Below are positions 6,565-17,600 of a DNA stretch of 64,000 bases, piece after piece. The stretch spans positions 1 through 64,000 of the forward strand of contig CANQFK010000001.1 of the NCBI GenBank assembly GCA_947598585.1. The letters are read 5' to 3'. This DNA comes from an uncultured Clostridia bacterium. GTDB taxonomy: Bacteria; Bacillota; Clostridia; Christensenellales; Pumilibacteraceae. Under the pieces are notes generated by a model, which was not told the origin of the DNA, made no database searches, and worked only from the letters and a program-made list of their open reading frames with translations. The position numbers and the translations under genes were made by a program. The stretch's first letter is position 1. Every line of letters begins with the position of its first letter.

Positions 6565-8415
6565 ATGCTATCGACAGACAAAGACAATTGCTTTGACGCA
6601 ATTATAATAGGAGCAGGACACGCCGGAATAGAGGCGGGTCTTGCTCTTGCACGTTTGGGACACAAAACGCTTATGTTATCGATAAGTCTTGACAACATAG
6701 GCTATCTTGCGTGCAATCCGAGCATAGGCGGAACGGCAAAGGGACATCTCGTGTGCGAAGTGGACGCTCTCGGCGGCGAGATAGGCAGAGCGGCGGACAA
6801 AAACATTTTGCAGCTGCGAATGCTCAACCGTTCCAAGGGTCCTGCCGTACAATCGCTGAGGGCGCAGGTGGACAAATACGGCTATCACGACTATATGAAA
6901 AGCGTGCTCGAAAATTGTCCGAATATCTATTTGAGGCAGGCGGAAGTCAAGAAGATATTGACCGAAAACGGCGCGGTCACGGGCGTGGAAACAATGCAAC
7001 AGACTTACTATGCAAAGACGGTCGTGGTCTGCTGCGGCGTATATCTCAAATCGGAAATTATCACGGGCACGGTCAAGGAAGCAAAGGGACCGTCGTCTTT
7101 CATGCGATCGCAATATCTTTCGGACAGCCTTACCGAACTCGGATTTACATTGAGAAGATTCAAAACAGGCACGCCCGCGCGCATAAAGCGTGACAGCGTA
7201 AACTTCGATAAACTCGAAGTACAGGAGGGCGACGACGACATATACAGCTTTTGCACGCTTACGGACGGCACCGAAAATAAACTCAACTGTTATTTGGGAT
7301 ATACCAATTCCGAAACGCACCGAATAATAAGAGAAAATCTCGACAAAACAGCCCGCTCTCTCGGTCTGGTCAAGGGCGCTGGAGCAAGATATTGTCCGTC
7401 TATCGAGGACAAGATAGTGCGCTTTGCGGACAAGGAACGTCATCAATTCTTCCTCGAACCCGAAGGCGAAAATACACAGGAAATGTACGTTCAGGGCATT
7501 TCGACGTCGCTGCCCGCAACTATCCAACTCGAAATGTATCGCAGCATAGAGGGCTTTGAAAACGTCTTTATCATGCGCGACGCATATGCGATAGAGTACG
7601 ATTGCATAGATCCGACCGAACTTTATCCCACGCTCATGAGCAAGCGAATAGACGGCTTGTTCTTTGCGGGACAAATAAACGGTACGAGCGGATACGAAGA
7701 GGCTGCTGCGCAAGGTATAGTCGCAGGCATAAACGCCGCAATGAGAGCGGATGGCAAGGAGCCGATCGTTTTCGGGCGCGAAAATTCGTATATCGGCGTT
7801 ATGATAGACGATCTTGTCACCAAGGGAACGGACGAGCCTTACAGAATGATGACGAGCCGAAGCGAATATCGTCTTTGCTTGCGACAGGACAATGCCGATC
7901 TCCGTCTGACGCCTACGGCTATTTCGATAGGGCTGGCGGACAAGGAAAGGATCTCGAGGTTCGAGCGCAAAAAGGCGGATATAGCCGAGGCGGAAAAACG
8001 ACTTTCTTTAAAGATAGACAAAGAAATCGTCGAATCCGTTTTGGGCGAGGGCGTAGGCGCCCTTACGTTGGAGCAGTTCATCAAGCGCACGTCTATCGAT
8101 CCGATCGGCTTCAATAAGATAAGCGACGTCTTTGACGGACTTTGCTTGTCGGCGGTCCGCGACGTATTTATCAGGCTCCGTTACGAGGGCTATATAGTAA
8201 GGCAGGAAAAGGCGCGCAAAGAGCAAGCAAGGCTCGAAAATATGCCTCTTTGCGTCGAAGATTATTTCAAGGTCAAAGGGCTGAGGACCGAGGCGGCGGA
8301 AAAATTGAATAAAATAAAGCCGCTTACTATCGGACAGGCGTCGCGCATAAGCGGCGTAAATCCCGCCGACGTAAATGTGCTCATCTTGACGGTAAAAACT
8401 TCCGTAGATAAATAA
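6565..8415 (+). CDS. mnmG: tRNA uridine-5-carboxymethylaminomethyl modification enzyme MnmG (GidA)
   Basis: 616 aa, normal family size. N-terminal FAD dinucleotide-binding motif IIGAGHAGIEA (about 9-19), conserved CNPSIGGTAKGH near 50-61, GTPARI near residue 197 and the Cys/Gly-rich FAGQINGTSGYEEAAAQG (about 368-385). With MnmE it installs the cmnm5 group on the wobble uridine of certain tRNAs, using FAD, NADH and methylene-THF. No Shine-Dalgarno is visible before the ATG, which lies three bases after the potD stop, so coupling to potD translation is likely. Its usual partner mnmE is not in the window; linkage to a polyamine operon is unusual. Confidence 0.93.
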   Translation: MLSTDKDNCFDAIIIGAGHAGIEAGLALARLGHKTLMLSISLDNIGYLACNPSIGGTAKGHLVCEVDALGGEIGRAADKNILQLRMLNRSKGPAVQSLRAQVDKYGYHDYMKSVLENCPNIYLRQAEVKKILTENGAVTGVETMQQTYYAKTVVVCCGVYLKSEIITGTVKEAKGPSSFMRSQYLSDSLTELGFTLRRFKTGTPARIKRDSVNFDKLEVQEGDDDIYSFCTLTDGTENKLNCYLGYTNSETHRIIRENLDKTARSLGLVKGAGARYCPSIEDKIVRFADKERHQFFLEPEGENTQEMYVQGISTSLPATIQLEMYRSIEGFENVFIMRDAYAIEYDCIDPTELYPTLMSKRIDGLFFAGQINGTSGYEEAAAQGIVAGINAAMRADGKEPIVFGRENSYIGVMIDDLVTKGTDEPYRMMTSRSEYRLCLRQDNADLRLTPTAISIGLADKERISRFERKKADIAEAEKRLSLKIDKEIVESVLGEGVGALTLEQFIKRTSIDPIGFNKISDVFDGLCLSAVRDVFIRLRYEGYIVRQEKARKEQARLENMPLCVEDYFKVKGLRTEAAEKLNKIKPLTIGQASRISGVNPADVNVLILTVKTSVDK

Positions 8416-8433
8416 AATTTTTGTTTATAAAGG

Positions 8434-8486
8434 CGGTCGCTCGCGAAATTCGCTTTTCGGCGTCGAGAGCGACCGTTATTTTTTTT
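8434..8486 (+). terminator. Intrinsic terminator after mnmG
   Basis: CGGTCGCTC (8434-8442) pairs perfectly with GAGCGACCG (8467-8475) across a 24-base loop, followed by TTATTTTTTTT. It ends the pot-mnmG operon. Confidence 0.8.
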
Positions 8487-8506
8487 GAAAAAATAAAAAA
8501 AATTTT

Positions 8507-8526
8507 CGGTTAGCCCCTGCTAACCG
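8507..8526. repeat. Palindrome upstream of the feo promoter
   Basis: CGGTTAGC (8507-8514), CCCT, GCTAACCG (8519-8526): perfect 8-bp arms overlapping the upstream edge of the -35 box. The half-site GGTTAG resembles the half-site of DtxR/IdeR iron boxes, but the separation of the two halves is wider than in the canonical box, so assignment is open. Confidence 0.5.
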
Positions 8527-8527
8527 C

Positions 8528-8556
8528 TTGACATAATTCGATTTTTAATGTAATAT
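8528..8556 (+). promoter_or_regulatory. SigA-type promoter of the feo operon
   Basis: TTGACA (8528-8533), 17-base spacer, TAATAT (8551-8556). The predicted start near 8563 lies at the edge of the first downstream palindrome. Confidence 0.8.
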
Positions 8557-8565
8557 ATACCCGTA

Positions 8566-8583
8566 AGTTCGCAATAGCGAACT
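8566..8583. promoter_or_regulatory. Candidate feo operator 1 (palindrome)
   Basis: AGTTCGC (8566-8572), AATA, GCGAACT (8577-8583): perfect 7-bp arms directly after the predicted transcription start. The core GTTCGC-N4-GCGAAC repeats at 8601-8616. It is not a Fur-type box. It could alternatively act as an RNA hairpin in the leader. Confidence 0.55.
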
Positions 8584-8600
8584 ATTATTAAGGCTTATGA

Positions 8601-8616
8601 GTTCGCCATTGCGAAC
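8601..8616. promoter_or_regulatory. Candidate feo operator 2 (palindrome)
   Basis: GTTCGC (8601-8606), CATT, GCGAAC (8611-8616): the same core as operator 1, centre to centre 34 bp, ending two bases before the feoA ribosome binding site AAGGAGG. Confidence 0.55.
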
Positions 8617-8628
8617 CAAGGAGGGAAC

Positions 8629-8841
8629 ATGCCGATATTTGCGGCTCCGGTAGGAGTGGAACTTAAAGTAACGAAGGTGCTTGCCGACGATAAGACAAAA
8701 CGACATCTTGAAAATTTGGGTATATTGACGGGCAGTAATGTTACTCTCGTATCTCAATCCAACGGTAACATTATAGTAAAGATCAAGGATGGCAGGATCG
8801 CTATAAACAAGCAACTTGCAATGAAGATCCTTGTTGCATAA
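8629..8841 (+). CDS. feoA: FeoA domain protein (first copy)
   Basis: 70 aa, a single SH3-like FeoA domain with the typical V-x-K-V-L-A-D-D-K-T/R-HLENLGIL...G pattern and a closing I-A-I-N-K-Q-L-A-M-K-I segment. FeoA is a small cytoplasmic partner of FeoB in ferrous iron uptake. Strong AAGGAGGG site upstream. A second FeoA gene follows after 11 bases, a common arrangement in Clostridia. Confidence 0.88.
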   Translation: MPIFAAPVGVELKVTKVLADDKTKRHLENLGILTGSNVTLVSQSNGNIIVKIKDGRIAINKQLAMKILVA

Positions 8842-8852
8842 ACGGAGGCATT

Positions 8853-9086
8853 ATGGAAAAATATTTGAATGAGTTTGCGGTGGGGGAAACGGGTATTGTC
8901 AAAAAGATCACCGCAGACGGTAAGATCAAACGTCGACTTTTCGACATGGGCGTAACGCCCAACGTGGAGATCTTGCTTCGCAAAGTCGCGCCGCTCGGGG
9001 ACCCTCTCGAAGTGACGATACGCGGTTATGAGCTCTCGCTTCGTAAGTCGGAGGCGCAGAACATTCTCATGGAGGTGCAAAAATGA
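8853..9086 (+). CDS. feoA: FeoA domain protein (second copy)
   Basis: 77 aa, FeoA fold with K-R-R-L-F-D-M-G-V-T-P-N signature and L-R-K-S-E-A at the C-terminus, closer to canonical FeoA than the first copy. GGAGG precedes the start. The stop overlaps the feoB start (ATGA), implying stoichiometric co-translation with FeoB. Confidence 0.9.
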   Translation: MEKYLNEFAVGETGIVKKITADGKIKRRLFDMGVTPNVEILLRKVAPLGDPLEVTIRGYELSLRKSEAQNILMEVQK

Positions 9087-11314
9087 TAAGATTTGCACTT
9101 GCGGGCAATCCCAACTGCGGCAAGACGACGCTTTTCAATACGCTTACGGGCTCGACCGCTCATGTGGGCAACTGGCCGGGCGTTACGGTCGATAAGCGCG
9201 AGGGTACATACAAAAAACTCGACGAAAAGGTCGAAATAGTCGATCTTCCTGGCATATATTCTCTTTCGCCATACACTCCCGAGGAAGTCGTTTCCCGCAA
9301 CTTCATTCTCGACGAAAAGCCCGATTGCGTTATAAACGTCGTGGACGCTACCAATCTCGAACGCAACCTTTATCTTACGACGCAGATCCTCGAAATAGAC
9401 GTGCCCGTGGTGGTCGCGCTCAACATGATGGATGCGCTCGAAGCGAGCGGCGACAAGATCATAATCGACGATCTGCAAAAGCAGCTTGGCGTTCCCGTGA
9501 TAGGCATAAGCGCATTGAAAAAGCAGGGGACGGACGAACTGATGAAACGCGCTTATGACGCGGCAAAGCATAGCCGAAGCGGTTCTACGGTGCTCGAAAA
9601 CAGTTCGGTGAGCGGCATAATAAGCAAGGTCAAGGACGCTCTTCCCGCCGATCTCGAAAGCAAACTCTTTCACGCCGTTAAACTTATAGAGGGCGATGAA
9701 CTCGAAATAAAGGCGCACCCCGAGGCGAACGAGATAGCCATGAAACTCAAAGCCGAACAGCCCGACGACGGATTCGAAGGCGATTACGAGGCGGTGGTCG
9801 CGGACAGAAGATACGACTATATTTCGAGGAAGTTCAGATCCGTCGTGATCAAGGCAAACAAGAAAGGAGTGACCAAATCGGATAAGATCGACAAGGTTAT
9901 GACACACAGAATATGGGCGATACCTATCTTTTTGGTCATAATGTTCGCTGTTTTCCATATCGTATTCAGTGAAGATCTGTTCTTTATGAACGCTATGGGG
10001 CTCAATATAGCCAACAATCCGACCGCCGTCAACTTCTTTACGGGCATGGGCTATGAAGGCTTGCTCGAAGAAGCTATGGCAAACGGTGAAGAACTTTCGC
10101 TCGGTATTCCGTCACTCGGCGTGTTCCTGCAAAGTTGGATGGGCTTTTTGACGGACGGATTGGGCGAACTGTTCCTTAGTTTTATGCCCGAAGGCACCTG
10201 GTACACCTCGCTTGTCGTAGACGGCATTATCGGCGGCGTAGGAGCGGTGGCCTCGTTCATACCTCAGATACTTCTTCTGTTCCTCTTTATATCCATTATG
10301 GAGGACAGCGGTTATATGGCGCGCGTCGCGTTCATTATGGACAGGGCGTTCCGAAAGTTCGGACTTTCGGGCAAGGCGTTCATTCCCATGCTCATGGGAT
10401 TCGGCTGTTCGGTGCCCGCAATGATGGCGGCAAGAACTCTCGAAGACGAAAAGGAGCGCGACCGAACGATACGACTTGCAACTTGTTTTTCGTGCGGCGC
10501 AAAGGCTCCCATATGGGCGATGCTTGCGACGGTGATAGCGGCAATAGGGTCGTCGCTTGGATTTTTGAGCAGCATATTCGTATTCCTGATCTACATTCTC
10601 GGCATAGCTATCGCTATCGTGTTTGCACTCATAATGAAGTTGTTCGGCAAGAATAACGAAGTCCCGCCGTTCATCATGGAACTTCCCGCATATCACGCTC
10701 CGCAATTCAAAAATCTCATGGCGCACCTTTGGGAAAAACTCAAACACTATGTTATCAAGGCGGCGACCATAATCGCGGCTTCGACGGTGGTATTGTGGTT
10801 CCTTTCCAACTTCGGCTGGGCGTTCTGGCAAGGTCTTGTGGATATCGAGGACAGCATCATAGCCGACATAGGCGTTGTGCTCAAATACTTCTTCTATCCG
10901 CTCGGCTGGACGATGGGCGAGGACGGCTGGATGTATGCCGTGGCTACCGTTACGGGTCTTATCGCCAAGGAAGATGTCGTATCCACTTGCGAAATACTCG
11001 GTGTTTCGGGTTCGACGCTTTCCATAGCGGGGATATTCGCCTTTGCCGCATACAATCTCTTTACGTTGCCGTGCATGGCTGCGGTAGCTACCGCCAAGAG
11101 CGAAAGCACAAAGAAAGGCTTTTGGGTGACTCTCGCCTGGTGGTTCGTATCTTCGTACATCGTATCGTTTATCATCTATTGGGTACTTCACTGTTACGAG
11201 ATCGCTTGGTGGATCGGACTTATCCTGACGGCAGCGATAATCGCCGCGATAGTGATAAGCGCGCTTTATCTCGCCCGCAGGATCAAAAGGGCGAATTCCC
11301 AAGCGACGGCATAG
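9083..11314 (+). CDS. feoB: Ferrous iron transporter FeoB
   Basis: 743 aa. Cytoplasmic N-terminal GTPase with G1 GNPNCGKTTLFN (8-19), G3 DLPG near residue 55 and G4 NMMD near 115, followed by a helical GDI-like domain (about 170-250), then the polytopic transport domain with two Gate motifs containing conserved Cys (GFGCSVPAMMAAR near 437-449 and the FSCGAKAPI stretch near 470). It imports Fe2+ across the cytoplasmic membrane, driven by nucleotide hydrolysis. It lies in an operon with two FeoA proteins and a Cys-rich accessory peptide. Confidence 0.95.
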   Translation: MIRFALAGNPNCGKTTLFNTLTGSTAHVGNWPGVTVDKREGTYKKLDEKVEIVDLPGIYSLSPYTPEEVVSRNFILDEKPDCVINVVDATNLERNLYLTTQILEIDVPVVVALNMMDALEASGDKIIIDDLQKQLGVPVIGISALKKQGTDELMKRAYDAAKHSRSGSTVLENSSVSGIISKVKDALPADLESKLFHAVKLIEGDELEIKAHPEANEIAMKLKAEQPDDGFEGDYEAVVADRRYDYISRKFRSVVIKANKKGVTKSDKIDKVMTHRIWAIPIFLVIMFAVFHIVFSEDLFFMNAMGLNIANNPTAVNFFTGMGYEGLLEEAMANGEELSLGIPSLGVFLQSWMGFLTDGLGELFLSFMPEGTWYTSLVVDGIIGGVGAVASFIPQILLLFLFISIMEDSGYMARVAFIMDRAFRKFGLSGKAFIPMLMGFGCSVPAMMAARTLEDEKERDRTIRLATCFSCGAKAPIWAMLATVIAAIGSSLGFLSSIFVFLIYILGIAIAIVFALIMKLFGKNNEVPPFIMELPAYHAPQFKNLMAHLWEKLKHYVIKAATIIAASTVVLWFLSNFGWAFWQGLVDIEDSIIADIGVVLKYFFYPLGWTMGEDGWMYAVATVTGLIAKEDVVSTCEILGVSGSTLSIAGIFAFAAYNLFTLPCMAAVATAKSESTKKGFWVTLAWWFVSSYIVSFIIYWVLHCYEIAWWIGLILTAAIIAAIVISALYLARRIKRANSQATA

Positions 11315-11332
11315 AACTTTTCGGAGGATGTT

Positions 11333-11503
11333 ATGACCTGGTATGAAATTCTCATAGCGATAGGAGCTGTCGCAATAGTTGCGCTTCCCATAGTGCTACA
11401 CTTTGTGCGCAAAAAGAAAGGCAAAAGTTCCTGTTCTTGCGGCTGTGATTGCGCATCGTGCGATAAGTGCAGATATAATAACAGTTCCGAAAAACAACAT
11501 TAG
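11333..11503 (+). CDS. FeoB-associated Cys-rich membrane protein, 56 aa
   Basis: A short frame just after feoB with GGAGG before the ATG at 11333. Residues 4-24 form one transmembrane helix; a KKKGK basic stop-transfer follows, and then a cytoplasmic tail with six Cys (C34, C36, C38, C40, C43, C46) in a CSCGCDC-type cluster. This matches the small Cys-rich membrane proteins often encoded next to feoB in Firmicutes; a role in metal handling at the FeoB exit is assumed, not proven. Confidence 0.85.
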   Translation: MTWYEILIAIGAVAIVALPIVLHFVRKKKGKSSCSCGCDCASCDKCRYNNSSEKQH

Positions 11504-11554
11504 CGTATTTTACCATAATCGGTATAATAACTCTTCTCTTTTCTCCATGATAAA

Positions 11555-11584
11555 GTCGACTGCGATCATTGCGGTCGGCTTTTC
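11555..11584 (+). terminator. Probable terminator of the feo operon
   Basis: GTCGACTGC (11555-11563) pairs with GCGGTCGGC (11571-11579) with two G-U pairs across a 7-base loop, followed by a short T-run (TTTT). Moderate strength only. Confidence 0.5.
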
Positions 11585-11682
11585 GATTTCGGCAGGGACA
11601 TGAAAAATAAAATTTCCGATGCGCGCATAAAAAGAAATGAGCATGGATATAATCGGGATATTGTCTTTACAAGAGGGCTGAA

Positions 11683-14600
11683 ATGCTGTATTTTATCATT
11701 GCTTTGTTGCTGCTGATATGCTTTATAATACTATATAAGATCCTTTTGCCCATAAGCGAGCCGAACATGGAGCTTACGGGAGTTATGACGACCGAGGAAC
11801 TCAAAGCGAAAATAACCGACCTTGCTTCGCTCATGAAGTCGGAACGATCGGATTCGTCGCTGTCGTCCTATCTCATACGATCGACCATTGCCAAAACCTA
11901 CAAAAACTTGCGCAAAAAAACGGGCAAATTTCTCGACTTCGAAAGGTGGATCTGCGACAACTATTACAAACTCGTCGAAGTCATGGAAGCGCAAAAGAAA
12001 TTGACTTATAAGTACAACAAATTGCCGGGATACAAAAACGTACCTCGGCTGTATCATCTTGCCGCGCTCATAGTAAAGGGTAGCGGCGGCGCGGTGAATG
12101 CGAACACGATCGGTAAGTGCGTAAAGGCGTTCAACGAAATTTTGCCTTTGACATATGACGAGATCATGATGCTGCCCATGGCGATCGACCTTGCTTTGCT
12201 CGAATATGTCGCTATTTTTGCGTCGCGCTCTAACTTCATAAACGAAAAGTTCGAGGCGGCAAAGGCGGACATGGCTAACGGAACAGTCGATATTTCGCAG
12301 CTTGGTTACAACAGTTACGCATACGCCTTTGTCAAATATGCCGACGGACGGCTTTTGAAACGAATGAACGCTATGTCGCATGATATGGGAACGGACGCTT
12401 ATCAACGCGCCGAGAATTTTCTGTCCGCTTGCGTGCGCTATACCGAGGCGGTGAGCAGCGCCATAAAGTCGATACACGAACTTTCTACAAAATTAAGCGA
12501 CGAATTTCTTTTCGATATTTGCCCGCTTAATAACTATCTCGAACGGGCAGAGGGGATAATCTATAAAGATTGCACTTCCGCCACCAAGAACGTCTATCTC
12601 AAAAGAATAGCGAAAAAGGCGAAAAACAAAAGCGAGATAGCGTATGCGGGCGAACTTGTACGCAAGGCAAAAAAGGAAAATAGAGATATAGCATATTACA
12701 TTTTACCGAGGCCGCTCGGCAAATTCGCCGTTTTGGTATATGTTCTCATAATAGTGGGGTACACGATAAGCAACTGCGTGACGGTATTTATGTACTTGCC
12801 GAATTTCAAGTGGGCTGCGTCCGTAATATTTATTCCCATATCGCTCAATCTCGTGCTTATGTTCGTTACGAGCATAACCATAAGGCTGTTCAGTCGAAGA
12901 TATATGCCGCGGCTGAAATTGGAAGATAAAAATTATGCCATGATAGTTTTTCCCGTGCTTGTTTTCGACGAGGCGGAGGTGGACGAAATGGTCGAAAACC
13001 TCCTTACGGTAAGTTTTGCCAATAACGAAAAGATTTTTTCTTACGGTTTGCTTTTGGATCTGCCCGCGTCCCGATCGGACGCTTATACCGAAAAAGACCT
13101 TAGGATCATAGAGCGCGCAAAGGAGAGGATAGGTGCGCTCGACGATCGATTCAATCTTTTTATAAGACGACGCACCAAGGTGAATGGCGAAGAGAAATTT
13201 CAGGGCAGAGAAAAGAAACGTGGCGCCATTCTCGACCTGAACAACCTGATCCTTAGCGGAGAAAAGGATATTTTCGAAGTCGTTTTGGGCGATAGCTACA
13301 ACGTAAAATATGTTATAACTCTTGACAGCGACACTATGATTAATTGCGCTTACGAACTTGTGGAGATCATGGAGCACCCGTTCAACGCGGATAAGGCGGT
13401 CGTTTCGCTCAATATAAAGACGGATCCCGCGTCGCTCGTTACGCCCTTTGCAAAGGTCATGAGCGACAGCGTGGGATTGAACAATTACAGCAACTTTATA
13501 GCGGACGCCAATTACGATATATTCGGCAGCGGAAATTATACGGGCAAGGGGATATACAGAGTAAAAGAGTTTACCGCCAAGGTGGGCAATATCTTCATGG
13601 AGAACAGAGTGCTCTCTCATGATTTCGTCGAGGGCGCAATATCCGGCTGCGGCAGTAGCGGCGAAAGCGCTCTGGATTCCTATCCCGAAACATTTTCTTC
13701 GTATCTTAGCCGAAATATAAGGTGGTTACGAGGTGATTACCAACTTCTGCCTTTTTTGTTTACGAGAATAAAGAACGGAAGCGGCAGGATCATGCGCAAT
13801 CCCTTGTCGGTGGTCGCTCGGCTCCACATTCTGAACAACATAATTTTGGGACTTATACCTATCTCTTCCGCGCTTTTACTTATATTGTCGCTCTTTTCGC
13901 CGACTCCGTTCTGGCTTACCGCGGTGGCGTTCGCTCTCAATATCTTCATGTTCATCGGCTCGGCTCGGCTGATATTTATCGAGCCGAAGAAAGTGCTTTA
14001 CGAACTGTTCAGGCAGCTTGTCATGGCATTGTGTCTGCCCGTTATGGCATATAACTATGCAAAGGCAATATTGCTCACATTGTATCGTTTGACAGTAAAA
14101 AAGGATCTGCTCGATTGGAGCGTTTTTGCCCATTCAAAAGGTAAGGTGTCCTTTTTGCCGAACGTTATTGCGGCTGCGATCTATATCGGTTTTGCCGCAT
14201 TTGTCCGATTCAAAGTGACGTTTGTAGTCATGGCTGTACTGTTTTTGTCAGGCATAATATTGACAAAACTGCTCGACAGGAGCAAAAACGGCAAAAAAAC
14301 CGTCGCCTTGGATACGGAGGCGCAATTAAAGAAGATAGCTGCGGACACCTGGATATTTTTCGAAAAGCAATTGAAGGAAGACAATAATTTTTTGCCGTAC
14401 GACAACTATCAGGAGGAGGGCGAAATAGGATACGTTCCGAGGACATCTCCTACCGATATAGGCTTTTTGATAACTTCGCTCGTATGCGCCCGCGATATGG
14501 AGTTTGTCACTTCGGACGAGTTTGATTTTTATGCGGGCAGGATCCTTACTTCCATCGAACGCGCCGAAAAATGGAAAGGCAATTTGTACAATTGGATAGA

Positions 14601-17600
14601 TATTCGTTCGTTGAAAAGGCTGGGCGGATATGTGTCGTCCGTGGACAGCGGTAATTTGCTTGCCGCCCTCATATTGCTACGCAACGTTTCAAAAGGAAAT
14701 GTGTCCTTGCGTGCGGATAAACTTATTCGGGATACGGATCTCGAAGCCTTTTTCGATCATGACCGTGGGCTTTTGCATATAGGTTATGACTTCGACGCAA
14801 AAGCTTTCGACGTCAACCACTATGACTTGTTGGGCAGCGAATCTATGCTCACATATCTTGTTGGGATAGGCGTGGGAAAATTGAAAAGCGCTTGCTTTAA
14901 AAATCTTTCGGGCAGGTGCGTCAAATACAAGGGCGTGTCGCTTGCCTCCTGGACGGGCGGAGCGTTCGAGTATATGATGAGCGCCATTTACTTCAAGTAC
15001 AATGTCGGCGGAATGCTGTATAAGTCGGCTAAATCCGTCATGAAAGCGAACAAAGCGTATGCCAAGAGCCAAAAGCTGCCGTTTTGGGGCGTTTCGGAAT
15101 CTCAATATAACGCCGTGGACGGTAGCGGCAACTATCAATACAAGGCGTTCGGCGTTCCCAATATAGCGCTTAGCAACGAAAGGCGCAAAGCGGTGGCATC
15201 GCCATATTCGTCCATGCTGTTTTTGCCGTTTTTCCCGACGGAAACGGAAAAGAACCTTCGCCGTATCATTTCGACGGGCGCAAAGGGAGAGGACGGACTT
15301 TACGAGGCATATGACGACGGCATTATCAAAACTTATATGACTCATCATCAGGGCATGATCCTTGCGAGCATATGCAATTATTTTTACGACGACTTGCTCA
15401 TAAAACAAATGGCGTCGGCGGACATGAAAGCGGCGGCGTTGCTGATAACCATGTCCGAACTTCCGAATGCCAAAAAAAAGCGAGAATACGATCGCTTTCC
15501 GCAAGAAGAACGCTTGGTCGAACCGATAAAAAGGCTTTCGCCGCCCGCTGTCAATCTGATGACGGGCGGAAGATATTCCGTGCTCATAGACGAGTCGGGC
15601 AACGGATATTCTTACTATGACGGCAAATATATTTCGAGATATTACAACTTCGACGGCGGCGCAAAACTTTATCTTGTGTCGAACGGCGAAAGGATAGATG
15701 TGCAACGGACCGCCTTTTTCCATGACGGCAGGACGGAGTTCGTCTATTCGGGCGACAAACTCGAAATCAAGCAGACGATAGCCGCATTGTCGGACATGGA
15801 CGGCGAGGTGAGGCGCATCGAGGTCAAAAATTTAAGTTCGAAGTCCCGTGCCATCGAACTCGAATCGTACATGGAAGTCGCTTTGGCGCCTCTATACAGC
15901 GATCTTGCGCATAAGACCTTTTCGGGAATGTTCGTGACCACGGCGTACGACGAAGAACTCGGCGCGGTCACCGCAAAACGCGATACGCTCATTTTGGCGC
16001 ACTTTTTCGACAGAGCCGCCGTATATCAAAGCAATCGAAGCAATTTTTCGGGGCGCGGCAGCGGCGAAAACTTCGGAAGAGTTCTCGATCCAATAGTGAG
16101 CGGAAAGATGAGCCTTTTGCTGCAACCTTACGAAAAGCAGACCGTCTGTTTGTACACCTTGGTTTCGGAAGATCATGCGAGGTTGAAAAAGCAGGCCGCA
16201 TTGACAAAGCGAAACGGATTTTTCGAGAAGATAATAGCGGGCAGTTCGTTGAAGAGCAGAGGATACGGCGTAAGCGACAGAATGAAGAATGTCGCGAGCA
16301 AGTTGATCTACGACGCCGCGCCCAATCTCTTGCATGGCGAACTTCCGCTCGTTTATATAGAGTCCAATATAGTCACATTCGGTATAAAGAGCAAAGTCAA
16401 AATGTTGTCTATGCTCGGACTTTGGGGCATAAGAGTGGAAATAGCGTTCGTCTATTACGGCGACGGATTTACGCGAGAAAAGCTGCTTGAAGTTCTCGAT
16501 CCGATTTTGGGCAAAAATTGCGTTCTCACCCTTATAAACAAAGAGGAAAATAATGCCGACGCCTTGCTTGCGCTAAGGTCGGCTACCGATATAGACGAAA
16601 TAATTTTCGATGAGATCAAGGAAAGGGAAGTAACTATCGGAATGCTTTGCAAAAGGGCTAAGCTGCCAAACCTCAATTACGCGTTCAAATTGGGAAAGGG
16701 CGGCTTTATGGCGGACGGATCGTACGCTTTGCCATTGAACAAAGACGATCTTCCGCCGCGACCTTGGAGCAATATCATTGCAAACGACAACTTCGGAACG
16801 TTGATAACGGAAAGCGGCGGAGGATACACATACAACAATAATTCCCGCGAAAATAAGCTTACCGAATGGAGCAACGACCCGATAGGCGACCCATGTTCGG
16901 AGGGTATAGTGATTTTCGAGGACGATAAAACATGGAGCGTTTCCGTTCGACCGATAAATGCGGACGCCGACTATCAGACTATACACGGCTTCGGCTATAC
17001 CGAATTCAGGTGCAATTACAACGGATTTTATTCGAGACAGCGTGAAACGATAAACGGCAATACCAAGTATTACGAATTGACGCTTATTTCCGAAATGGAT
17101 ATCGAAAGAAACGTGGACGTAATGTTTTTCGTTATGCCCGTGATAGGGGACTTTGCGTTTAAAACACGACACGACCTTGTCGCGGAATTTGACGGCGGAA
17201 AATTGACCATTAAAAATTTGTATAATAATATGAGTTTTTCGATAGGCTCCGACCGTGAAATATCGAATTATGTCTGTCATAAACAGTCGTATACGGACAG
17301 ATACGGGCGTATTTTCAAGCCAAACGGCGACGTCGGCAGCGAATTTAAACCAGCTGTTACGGTAAAGTTGACCGTTCCGCCTAAAAGCGTTGTCAAGACG
17401 GTTTTTTATCTGAGCGCCGACGAAAAGGTCAGAACAAACAATTTCGACGCCGTTTTAAACGCATCGATAAAGAAGTATTCCTCGCTTTCATGCTTGTCGA
17501 TAAGTACGGGCGAGAAGGCTTTGGATCTCATTGCCAAATGGTTGCCGTACCAGATAATGACGAGCAGATTTTTCGGCAGAACGGGCTTTTATCAGGCGGG

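Noticed and set aside
8507-8526. Calling the feo upstream palindrome a DtxR/IdeR box
   Set aside because: Half-sites agree but their spacing differs from the canonical box, so I list it only as a palindrome.
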